Shown piece after piece: positions 1-6,314 of a stretch of 8,697 bases of DNA (positions are counted from its first letter, which is position 1; each line of letters opens with the position of its first letter). Made by a program: the position numbers and the translations under genes. The DNA comes from Elusimicrobiota bacterium (GTDB taxonomy: Bacteria; Elusimicrobiota; Elusimicrobia; UBA1565; UBA9628). Location: the NCBI GenBank assembly GCA_023249695.1, contig JAHFCD010000063.1:1-8697 (forward strand), in the 5' to 3' direction. The notes under the pieces are model-generated. The model was not told where the DNA came from. It saw only the letters and a list, made by a program, of their open reading frames with translations, and searched no databases.

Positions 1-1293
1 GTCCGCGCGCTCGAAATGGATGTTCCCCTGCACGTCGGTGTAGCGGGTCATCTTGTCGTCACTCTGGAGGCTGGACCAGTTCTGCGAGGTCAGGAACGGC
101 AGATTGAGCGTGGTGGACTTGGCCTTCGCGGTGTAGGCGTTGATCGCGGCGAACTGCGCCGGCCCGAGCTGGGCGTCGTGCTCGGCCTGAAGGCGGAGAT
201 AGGCGGCCTCGGTGGATTCGTCCGTGGACTGCTGTGTGCCCATGCGCCAGCCCATCTTGACGAGACCCTGGAAGTCCCCGTGCAGCGCCTGCGCGACGGC
301 CTCGGCCTGCGCCGGGTCGCGCGGGTCCACCACGTACTCGAGCATGACGCGCTTGCCCTGCGAGCGGGAGGTGGAGAAGCCGAGCGCCGCGACCGTGTAC
401 CGGTTGAGTTGCTTGGCCAGCTCATGGTCGACGAACTTGGCCAGAATATTCGCGCCAAGCGAGGCGAACTGGATGGCCGGGATGGTCTCGACAAGGCGGC
501 CGCCCTTCGTCCGGATCTCCACGCGGTCGACGCGAAAGCGGAAGCGCAGTTGAGACTCGGAGAGGCGATAGACCGTCAGCGTCGCCGCGCCGCTCTCGGT
601 GCCGTTGAAGGAAAGGGAGACGTTGAGGTTCTCGGCGAGCGCGTCGGAGACCGACTCGGTGTGGCCGACGGTCAGGCGGAAGGGCATGCGCCCCAGCTCG
701 CCGACCTGCATCGCGCTTATGCGCGATGCTTTGAAGGGCAACACGGTCTTTATATCGCGAAGATCGATGAGCCGGTCGAGCTCCTTGCAGGTCGCCTTGC
801 CTTCCAGGGGGCGGATCACCATCGAGGAGCCCTCGATGCGCCCGCCGACCCAGAGGCCGATCGACGCGCCCGCCGCCTCGCTGATGACCTTCGAGAATCC
901 GTGGCCGTAGCCGACGCTCAAGCGCTCCTCGTCGACGATCGTCAGGCGCCCGTCCGGCATCGGCGCGAGCCAGCGCTTGACGCCGCCGCCGGTGCCGCCG
1001 AAATCGCCCGGCAGATTGTAGTCGTACTGGAGCTTGATCTGGCGGCAGAGCTGGTCGAGGACGCGCTCGCGCATCTTCTCGCCGAAGATCACGCGCTCGG
1101 GCGCGGAGAAGCCGCCTTCCGGCGTCGTCGGGCCGATCGGGGAGGTCGGCGTGGAGCCCGGATCGGTCGACGGCACGGCCGAATCCCATTCGCTGTCGGG
1201 CTCGCTCATCAGCTTGATCTGGGCGAGGACCGGAGTGGAGGAGAAGACGGCGGCGGCGGCGATCCAGGCGGCCCGGCGGAGGCGTTGGCTCAT
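1..1293 (-). CDS. Secreted protein of unknown function (3' end off the window)
   Basis: The minus-strand frame starting at the ATG at 1293 stays open for 431 codons to the left edge, so the C-terminus is missing. I do not recognise the family. Residues 1-24 look like a Sec signal peptide: basic start (MSQRLRRAA), hydrophobic core (WIAAAAVF) and cleavage at VLA-Q after residue 24. A Ser/Thr/Pro-rich linker follows (about 30-62), then a mixed alpha/beta globular region. Only two cysteines are visible in the mature part (C83, C169), which could form a disulfide. Stretches around 205-262 alternate hydrophobic and polar residues as in beta strands (for example ATLTVYRLSE, LRFRFRVDRVEI). An envelope or periplasmic location is therefore likely. 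The gene lies 74 bases after the dienelactone hydrolase gene on the same strand and has its own TACAAT box close to the ATG. There is no clear Shine-Dalgarno. Long open frames on the opposite strand here are shadows. Confidence 0.85.
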   Translation of the reverse strand, partial: MSQRLRRAAWIAAAAVFSSTPVLAQIKLMSEPDSEWDSAVPSTDPGSTPTSPIGPTTPEGGFSAPERVIFGEKMRERVLDQLCRQIKLQYDYNLPGDFGGTGGGVKRWLAPMPDGRLTIVDEERLSVGYGHGFSKVISEAAGASIGLWVGGRIEGSSMVIRPLEGKATCKELDRLIDLRDIKTVLPFKASRISAMQVGELGRMPFRLTVGHTESVSDALAENLNVSLSFNGTESGAATLTVYRLSESQLRFRFRVDRVEIRTKGGRLVETIPAIQFASLGANILAKFVDHELAKQLNRYTVAALGFSTSRSQGKRVMLEYVVDPRDPAQAEAVAQALHGDFQGLVKMGWRMGTQQSTDESTEAAYLRLQAEHDAQLGPAQFAAINAYTAKAKSTTLNLPFLTSQNWSSLQSDDKMTRYTDVQGNIHFERAD

Positions 1294-1299
1294 GACACT

Positions 1300-1305
1300 A
1301 TTGTA
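1300..1305 (-). promoter_or_regulatory. Putative -10 box before the secreted-protein gene at the left edge
   Basis: The minus strand reads TACAAT (five of six bases of the -10 consensus), with six bases between it and the ATG at 1293. There is no TGn extension and no recognisable -35 or Shine-Dalgarno. It would give a transcript starting at or next to the ATG. Confidence 0.4.
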
Positions 1306-1328
1306 AGCCAACTCCGGCCTCGCGTCGG

Positions 1329-1351
1329 GGGTCTTAGGGCCTAGAGGACCC
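1329..1351 (-). repeat. GGGTC/GACCC inverted repeat upstream of the secreted-protein gene
   Basis: On the minus strand GGGTCC begins at 1351 and GACCC ends at 1329, forming a five-base-pair stem around a loop containing GGCCCTA. It lies in the 74-base gap between the dienelactone hydrolase stop and the ATG at 1293. The GGGTCC...CCCTA core recurs in the leader at 8412-8427. No T-run follows on the minus strand, so it is not a clear terminator. Confidence 0.45.
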
Positions 1352-1369
1352 GGGACCGGGCGTTTTTTT
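1349..1369 (+). terminator. Short hairpin with T-run on the plus strand (orientation odd)
   Basis: CCCG-GGAC-CGGG at 1349-1360 is followed by CG and seven T at 1363-1369. This is terminator-like on the plus strand, yet no plus-strand gene precedes it. The T-run overlaps the stop codon of the minus-strand hydrolase gene. It might stop antisense transcripts from the left; the stem is only four pairs. Confidence 0.25.
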
Positions 1370-2156
1370 ACTTGGCGGGCTTGTCGGAAAAGATTTCTTC
1401 GAAGAAGGCCCGCATCGCTTCCCACGAGCGGCGGTCGGCGGCCTTGTTATACGCCATGCCCTTGGCCGTGTCGGTGCCGGCCTCGGGAACCGTGAAGCTG
1501 TGGACCGCGCCGCCGTATTGGACGACCTGCCAGTCGGCCTTGGCCGCGCGCATCTCCTCCATGAAGGCGGGCACGCCGGGGTTGACGAAGCCGTCGTCGG
1601 CGCCGTGAAGCACGAGGATGGCGGCCTTGGGCTTCTCCGTCGCGGGCGCGGGCGTGGCGAGGTTGCCGTGAAAGCTCACGACGCCCTTGAGCGCCGTTCC
1701 GGCCCGCGCGAGCTCGAGCACGGTCGTGCCGCCGAAGCAGTAGCCGATGGCGCCGAGCTTGTCCTGATCCACGAACGGCAGCTTCCGCAGCTGCTCGAGT
1801 CCCGCGAGCGCGCGCCGGCGCATGGCGGCGCGGTCGGCGAAGAACGCGCCGGCCAGCTTGCCCGCTTCCTCGTGGTCCTTCGCGTACACGCCCTTGCCGT
1901 ACATGTCGACGGCGAACGCGGTGAAGCCGAGCCGGGCGAGCTGCTCGGCGCGGCGGCGGGCGTACGGACCGTGCCCCATCCACTCGTGCACGACGATGAT
2001 GCCGGGACGCTGGTCCTTGAAGCCGTCCTCCCACGCCGCCCAGCCCTGGAGCACCGTGTCCCCGTCTTTATACTCGACGGCCCTGGTCTTGATGCTGGCG
2101 CTCGCGGTCAGGGCCGAGGCCAGGGCGAGCAAAGAGGCGAGGAGCGCTTTTTTCAT
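1368..2156 (-). CDS. Exported dienelactone hydrolase family protein
   Basis: A 262-residue alpha/beta hydrolase of the dienelactone hydrolase (DLH) family. Family members hydrolyse lactones, esters or related small substrates; the substrate here cannot be told. The nucleophile elbow is GYCFGG with Cys140, the Cys-for-Ser signature of DLH. The acid is in HGADD (Asp187 or Asp188) and the base is His219 in AVHSF. Glu58 in VVHEWMG matches the family's conserved Glu that modulates the Cys. Unlike classical cytosolic DLH, it begins with a signal peptide (MKKALLASLLALASALTASA), so it probably acts in the periplasm. I chose the ATG at 2156 because the peptide then starts with a textbook MKK n-region. 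A TTG six codons upstream only adds MIFSLT. The gene lies 31 bases after glgB, so co-transcription is likely, although an extended -10-like box (TGATATTCT) sits just before the ATG. Confidence 0.9.
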   Translation of the reverse strand: MKKALLASLLALASALTASASIKTRAVEYKDGDTVLQGWAAWEDGFKDQRPGIIVVHEWMGHGPYARRRAEQLARLGFTAFAVDMYGKGVYAKDHEEAGKLAGAFFADRAAMRRRALAGLEQLRKLPFVDQDKLGAIGYCFGGTTVLELARAGTALKGVVSFHGNLATPAPATEKPKAAILVLHGADDGFVNPGVPAFMEEMRAAKADWQVVQYGGAVHSFTVPEAGTDTAKGMAYNKAADRRSWEAMRAFFEEIFSDKPAK

Positions 2157-2164
2157 GGTCAGGG

Positions 2165-2173
2165 AGAATATCA
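2165..2173 (-). promoter_or_regulatory. Putative extended -10 box before the dienelactone hydrolase gene
   Basis: The minus strand reads TGATATTCT, a TGnTANNNT match ending eight bases before the ATG at 2156, within the 31-base gap after glgB. No Shine-Dalgarno is visible between it and the ATG. It may act as an internal promoter giving a leaderless transcript. Confidence 0.35.
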
Positions 2174-2187
2174 AATCACGGTCGCCT

Positions 2188-4110
2188 CTATTTCGCGGGA
2201 CGCTTCAGGAAGACGGCCGCCATCGGCGGCAGCTGCAGCTTGACGGAATAAGGCCGGCCATGCCACGGCTCCTTATCGGCCTTGGCCCCGCCGCCGAGCG
2301 TCGCGCCGGCGCCGCCGAACTCGACGGCGTCGGAGTCGGCGATCTCGGCCCACCACCCGGGGCTCGTTACGCCGACCCGGTAGTTCGGGCGCGGCACCGG
2401 CGTGAAGTTGAACACGCACAGCACCTCTTCGTCGGGCGAGGCGCCTTTTCTCAGGAAGGACAGCACGGAGTTGTCGGCGTCCGAGGAGTCCACCCACTCG
2501 AAGCCGGCCGTGTCGCAGTCGCGCTCGTGGAGCGCGGGCTCCGAGCGGTAGACCCGGTTCAGGCGTTCCACCCAGCGCATGATTCCTTTGTGGCTGTCGT
2601 GCTGAAGCAGGTGCCAGTCGAGGGAGCGGTCATGCCCCCACTCCTGCCGCTGGCCAAGCTCTCCGCCCATGAACAGGAGCTTCTTGCCGGGCATCGCCCA
2701 CTGCCAGGCGTACAGCAGGCGCAGGTTCGCGAACTTCTGCCAGTCGTCTCCGGGCATCTGCGACAGCAGGGCGCCCTTGCCGTGCACGACCTCGTCGTGC
2801 GACAGCGGCATCACGAAGTTCTCGTGGAACTGGTAGATCGCGCGAAAGGTGATCTCGTTCTGATGGTACTTGCGGTGGATCGGGTCCTCGCGCATGTACT
2901 TGAGCGTGTCGTGCATCCAGCCCATGTCCCATTTGAGGCCGAAGCCGAGGCCGCCGGTGTAGGTCGGCTTGGATACGCCGGGCCAAGCGGTGGACTCCTC
3001 GGCGACGGTCTGCGCGTCGGAGTGATGCAGGTAGATCTGCTCGTTGAGCTTCTTCAGAAAATCGATCGCCTCGAGGTTCTCCCGCCCGCCGAACTTGTTC
3101 GGGATCCACTCACCCTCGCCGCGCGAGTAGTCGAGATACAGCATCGAGGCGACCGCGTCCACGCGGATGCCGTCGGCGTGGAACTTCTCGAGCCAGAACA
3201 GCGCGTTCGAGATGAGGAAGGCCCGCACCTCGTTTCGACCGTAGTTGTAAATCGCCGATTTCCAATCGGGGTGGAAACCGAGCTTCGGGTCGGAGTGCTC
3301 GTACAGCGCGGTGCCGTCGAAGAAGCCGAGGCCGTGCGCGTCCTCCGGGAAATGGGACGGGACCCAGTCGAGGATCACGCCGACGCCTTCCTGGTGGAGA
3401 TGATCCACGAGGAACATGAAGTCCTGCGCCGAGCCGTAGCGCGAGGTCGGAGCGAAGTAGCCGGTCGTCTGATAGCCCCAAGACCCGTAGAACGGGTGCT
3501 CCATGACGGGCATCAGCTCCACGTGCGTGAAGCCGAGCTTCTTGACGTGCGCGGCGAGCAGCGGCGCGATCTCCCGGTAGTTCAGCGAGCGATCGCCTTC
3601 CTCGGGCACGCGCCGCCAGGAGCCCAGGTGCGCCTCGTAGATCGACTGCGGCGCCGCGAGCGCGTTGCGGCTCTTGCGGCCCTTCACCCATTCGGCGTCG
3701 CCCCACTTGTAGCCGAGGTCCCAGACGACGGAGGCGGTGCGCGGCGGCTCCTCGTGCCGGAACCCGTACGGGTCGGCCTTCTCGCCCTTGTGGCCGTTGA
3801 CGTGCGACGAGATCCAATATTTATAGATCGAGCCTTTGCCCACGCCGGGGATGAAGCCCTCCCAGATGCCGGACGAGGCGCGGGGCTTCAGCGGATGCTT
3901 GGTCTTGGCCCAGCCGTTGAAATCGCCGATGACGGCGACCTTCTTCGCGTTCGGAGCCCAGACGGCGAAGCGCGTGCCTTCCTTGCCGCCCCGCGTCTCG
4001 AGATGCGCGCCGAGCTTGTCGTAGAGGCGGACGTGCGTGCCCTCGTTGAAGAGATGCAGATCGAGGTCGGTCAGCGCCGACGCCTTGTGGTCGACGGGCC
4101 CGGCGCTCAT
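2188..4110 (-). CDS. glgB: 1,4-alpha-glucan branching enzyme GlgB
   Basis: A 640-residue glycogen branching enzyme (GH13). It cuts an alpha-1,4-glucan chain and re-attaches it through an alpha-1,6 bond, making the branches of glycogen in the cytosol. The N-terminal part holds a CBM48-like domain (about 40-130, with FAVWAPNAKKVAVIGDFNGW). The catalytic barrel carries the GH13 motifs: region I DWVPSHFP (248-255), region II GIRVDAVAS with nucleophile Asp318, region III AEESTAWP with acid/base Glu371, and region IV LSHDEVVHG with Asp439. A C-terminal all-beta domain follows. At 640 residues it is shorter than E. coli GlgB (728) and appears to lack the extra N1 module, as in many bacterial branching enzymes. 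The start is fixed by the ATGA overlap with the end of malQ and by the family's N-terminal layout. The same frame stays open far upstream, but that stretch is a shadow of malQ. Confidence 0.97.
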   Translation of the reverse strand: MSAGPVDHKASALTDLDLHLFNEGTHVRLYDKLGAHLETRGGKEGTRFAVWAPNAKKVAVIGDFNGWAKTKHPLKPRASSGIWEGFIPGVGKGSIYKYWISSHVNGHKGEKADPYGFRHEEPPRTASVVWDLGYKWGDAEWVKGRKSRNALAAPQSIYEAHLGSWRRVPEEGDRSLNYREIAPLLAAHVKKLGFTHVELMPVMEHPFYGSWGYQTTGYFAPTSRYGSAQDFMFLVDHLHQEGVGVILDWVPSHFPEDAHGLGFFDGTALYEHSDPKLGFHPDWKSAIYNYGRNEVRAFLISNALFWLEKFHADGIRVDAVASMLYLDYSRGEGEWIPNKFGGRENLEAIDFLKKLNEQIYLHHSDAQTVAEESTAWPGVSKPTYTGGLGFGLKWDMGWMHDTLKYMREDPIHRKYHQNEITFRAIYQFHENFVMPLSHDEVVHGKGALLSQMPGDDWQKFANLRLLYAWQWAMPGKKLLFMGGELGQRQEWGHDRSLDWHLLQHDSHKGIMRWVERLNRVYRSEPALHERDCDTAGFEWVDSSDADNSVLSFLRKGASPDEEVLCVFNFTPVPRPNYRVGVTSPGWWAEIADSDAVEFGGAGATLGGGAKADKEPWHGRPYSVKLQLPPMAAVFLKRPAK

Positions 4111-5600
4111 TCCGGATCCGGCGCGCGTCCGCTGGCGCCGGTGAGCAGGGCCAGGCGTCCGGCCAGGCGCGGCGTCAGCATGCCGGGCTCCATGCGCCAG
4201 CGCCAGTTGTCGGCGACGGTGCCGGGCCGGTTCATGCGCGCGTCGCCGCCGCTGTTCAGCAGGTCCGCCATCGGGGCGATCACGGTGTTCGCCGGCGAGC
4301 GGAAGACGAGGTTCAGCATGTCCCACGACGGCAGCACGGGCTCGCGGCCGAGGGCGCGGCGGAACGCGCGTCGCTCCTTCTCGGCCTGCGCGGCGGAGCG
4401 CTGGGCGTTCAGCGTGCCGTCGTCCTCCCACCAGCCGCGCGTCGTGTCGTTGTCGTGCGTGCCGGTGTAGCCGACGCAGCGCTCGGGCCAATGCGCCGGC
4501 CAGTCCTTCTCGGCTCCGCCGAAGGAGAACTGCGCCAGGCGCATGCCGGGAAGCTTGAACTTGTCCCGCAAGGCGATCACTTCCGGCGTGGCCACGCCGA
4601 GGTCCTCGGCGACGATCTCGAGGCCTTTGACCTCGCGCAGCACCGTCTCGAAGAGCTCGTCTCCGGGCGCGTTGACCCAGCGTCCCTTGATCGCGGTGGT
4701 TTCGCCGGCCGGGATCTCCCAATAATTCCGGAAGCCGATGAAGTGATCCAGGCGCAGCGCGTCGAAGCGCTCCGCGCAGGCCTTCAGGCGCGCGACCCAC
4801 CACGCGAAGCCCGTTTCCCGGTGGCGGTCCCAGCGATACAGCGGATTGCCCCACAGCTGGCCGTCCGCCGAGAAATAGTCGGGCGGCACGCCCGCGACCG
4901 CGGTCGGCGCGCCGGCCTCGTTCAAGAAGAATAGGTCCTGATTGGCCCAGCAATCCACGCTGTCGTGCCGCACGTAGATCGGCGCGTCGCCCATCAGGCC
5001 GACGCCGCGCGCGGCCGCGTGGAGGCGGACGGCCTGCCACTGGCGCGAAAACAGCCACTGCGAGAACTCGTGATAACGGATTTCCTCCGCCAGGTTCGCG
5101 CGGGCCTCGGCCAGGCGCGCGGGGTCCCGTCGGCGCAGGCGCTCGTCCCACTCGGTCCAGGGACGGCCGTGATGGGCGTCCTTGAGGCCGAAGAACAGGG
5201 CGTGATCGGAGAGCCACCAGGCCTCGCGGACGCGGAACGCCTCGAAATCCTCCTTGTCCTCGCGCGCGGCGCGCTTGCGGAACGACGCGAACGCGGCGCG
5301 CAGGGCCTTTTCCTTCGATTGGCCGAGCTCGGCTTTCTTAAGGAAACCCTCCACCGCGAGGATATCGGTGTCGATCAAGGCCGGGCTTCCGGCGAAGCTC
5401 GAAGGCGAGGCGTACGGAGAGCCGATCTCGTCGGGCGGGCACACCGGCAGCATCTGCCACCACGACTGGCCGCAGTCCGCGAGAAAATCCACGAAGCCCA
5501 GCGCTTCGGCGCCGATCGTCCCGCCGCGCGCCCCGGGAAGGGACGTCGGGTGCAGGAGGACTCCGCTGGAACGGCGGGACAACGACGGTTTGACTGGCAT
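4107..5600 (-). CDS. malQ: 4-alpha-glucanotransferase (amylomaltase) MalQ
   Basis: A 497-residue GH77 amylomaltase. It transfers alpha-1,4-glucan segments between malto-oligosaccharides, releasing glucose and making longer chains that can feed glycogen metabolism in the cytosol. The N-terminus has the family opening RSSGVLLHPTSLPG (10-23) and later WWQMLPVCPP and GSPYASPSSFAGSP. The catalytic residues are visible: Asp285 in LRLDHFIGF (nucleophile), Glu332 in VAEDLG (acid/base) and Asp383 in GTHDNDT (transition-state stabiliser). The length is normal for the short bacterial type. I prefer the ATG at 5600 (MPVKPSLSRRSSG) because it adds only a few residues before the conserved opening. An ATG at 5612 and a longer reading to 5684 give unconserved residues and run into the divergent promoter region. 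It is the first gene of the minus-strand unit, and its stop overlaps the glgB start as ATGA, suggesting coupled translation. Confidence 0.96.
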   Translation of the reverse strand: MPVKPSLSRRSSGVLLHPTSLPGARGGTIGAEALGFVDFLADCGQSWWQMLPVCPPDEIGSPYASPSSFAGSPALIDTDILAVEGFLKKAELGQSKEKALRAAFASFRKRAAREDKEDFEAFRVREAWWLSDHALFFGLKDAHHGRPWTEWDERLRRRDPARLAEARANLAEEIRYHEFSQWLFSRQWQAVRLHAAARGVGLMGDAPIYVRHDSVDCWANQDLFFLNEAGAPTAVAGVPPDYFSADGQLWGNPLYRWDRHRETGFAWWVARLKACAERFDALRLDHFIGFRNYWEIPAGETTAIKGRWVNAPGDELFETVLREVKGLEIVAEDLGVATPEVIALRDKFKLPGMRLAQFSFGGAEKDWPAHWPERCVGYTGTHDNDTTRGWWEDDGTLNAQRSAAQAEKERRAFRRALGREPVLPSWDMLNLVFRSPANTVIAPMADLLNSGGDARMNRPGTVADNWRWRMEPGMLTPRLAGRLALLTGASGRAPDPE

Positions 5601-5610
5601 ATCGGCCTGC

Positions 5611-5619
5611 ATTCTAGCA
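5611..5619 (-). promoter_or_regulatory. Putative extended -10 promoter of malQ-glgB unit
   Basis: On the minus strand TGCTAGAAT matches an extended -10 (TGnTATAAT) with five of six hexamer bases. No good -35 is seen. Transcription would start within a few bases of the malQ ATG at 5600, giving a nearly leaderless message. The only ribosome-binding candidate is a weak AGG five bases before the ATG. Confidence 0.5.
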
Positions 5620-5634
5620 GAAGCGCCCCGCGTG

Positions 5635-5643
5635 TGGTAGGAT
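5635..5643 (+). promoter_or_regulatory. Putative extended -10 promoter of yedK, overlapping its AGGA
   Basis: TGGTAGGAT is a TGnTANNNT match ending seven bases before the ATG at 5651. Its AGGA could instead serve as a Shine-Dalgarno, so the two readings compete. An alternative promoter is TTGACT at 5590-5595 with a weak TCTAGC 17 bases later, which would give a leader of about 26 bases containing the AGGA. Confidence 0.4.
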
Positions 5644-5650
5644 GGCGCCC

Positions 5651-6304
5651 ATGTGCAGCCGCTACACCGTCGGGCCGGAGCCAAAAGCGGTCGGCGCGCG
5701 CTTCGCGGCCGCTCCGGCTCCCGGCCTCAAGCCCCGGTTCAACCTGGCGCCGAGCCAGGAAGCGCCCGTGCTGTTCGCGGCGCCGGAGCGGCGCATGGCG
5801 CTCCTCAAGTGGGGGCTGCTCCCCGCTTGGGCGAAGGGCCCTCAGGCCAAGCCCCAGATCAACGCGCGCGCCGAAACCTTGCTCGACAAGCCTTTTTTCC
5901 GGGAGGCGTTCCGCTGGCGTCGCGCCCTCATCCCCGCCGACGGCTGGTACGAATGGCCGAAAAAAGGGGCGGACAAGTCGCCGCGCTATTTCTCGCTCGG
6001 GACCGGCGAGCTGTTCGCGTTCGCCGGGCTCTGGGAGCCTGGAAGCTTCGCGATGATCACCGTCGAGGCGAACCCCGTCGTCGCGCGCTTTCACGACCGC
6101 ATGCCCGCCGTGCTCGCGCGAAACGACGAGGCCCAGTGGCTCGACCCGAAAACGCCGATCGACCGCCTCCAGGAGCTGCTGCGCCCCTATCCGTCCGAGC
6201 TGCTCGCCGTGCGCGGCGTCTCTCCCCGCATCGGAGCCTCCGCCGTCGACGAGCCGACTTTGCGCGACCCAGTCGAGAACGCCCAAGGGGACCTTTTCTG
6301 GTAA
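5651..6304 (+). CDS. yedK: SRAP domain protein (abasic-site sensor, YedK/HMCES family)
   Basis: A 217-residue SOS-response-associated peptidase (SRAP) protein. YedK and human HMCES react through Cys2 with abasic sites in single-stranded DNA to form a stable thiazolidine crosslink that shields the lesion. The key residues are present: Cys2 (MCSRY), Asn71 in INARAET, Glu101 in ADGWYEW and His148 in FHDRMP. Other family blocks are RFNLAPSQ (29-36), KWGLLPAW (53-60) and FAGLWE (124-129). The start is decided by chemistry: Cys2 must become the N-terminal residue after Met removal, so the ATG at 5651 is right and the in-frame ATG at 5642 (MAPMC) would block activity. An AGGA lies 8 bases before the chosen ATG. 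The same bases form part of a TGGTAGGAT extended -10 match. I see no LexA box. The next gene begins 10 bases after the stop. Confidence 0.95.
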   Translation: MCSRYTVGPEPKAVGARFAAAPAPGLKPRFNLAPSQEAPVLFAAPERRMALLKWGLLPAWAKGPQAKPQINARAETLLDKPFFREAFRWRRALIPADGWYEWPKKGADKSPRYFSLGTGELFAFAGLWEPGSFAMITVEANPVVARFHDRMPAVLARNDEAQWLDPKTPIDRLQELLRPYPSELLAVRGVSPRIGASAVDEPTLRDPVENAQGDLFW

Positions 6305-6307
6305 AAT
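6299..6307 (+). promoter_or_regulatory. Putative extended -10 promoter of the DUF1338 gene
   Basis: TGGTAAAAT fits an extended -10 with five of six hexamer bases and ends seven bases before the ATG at 6315, so the message could begin at the ATG itself. There is no Shine-Dalgarno. TGG and TAA are also the last codon and stop of yedK, so part of the match is set by coding sequence. Read-through from yedK is also expected. Confidence 0.45.
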
Positions 6308-6314
6308 CCGGCTT

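Noticed and set aside
16..1344. Plus-strand open frame of 442 codons
   Set aside because: It is antisense to the secreted-protein gene, whose frame has a signal peptide and natural amino-acid composition. The plus-strand product is Arg/Ala/Asp-rich with no recognisable fold.
1822..4470. Plus-strand open frame of 882 codons
   Set aside because: It runs antisense to the hydrolase and glgB, and glgB has all its catalytic motifs on the minus strand. The translation is a His/Arg/Val-rich shadow typical of GC-rich DNA.
4111..5217. N-terminal extension of GlgB to a start at 5217
   Set aside because: The extension translates malQ out of frame and is Arg/Pro-rich. The real GlgB start is the ATGA overlap at 4110.
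5642..5650. In-frame ATG three codons upstream of the yedK start
   Set aside because: It would put MAP before the Cys that must be N-terminal in SRAP proteins, and it overlaps the AGGA element.
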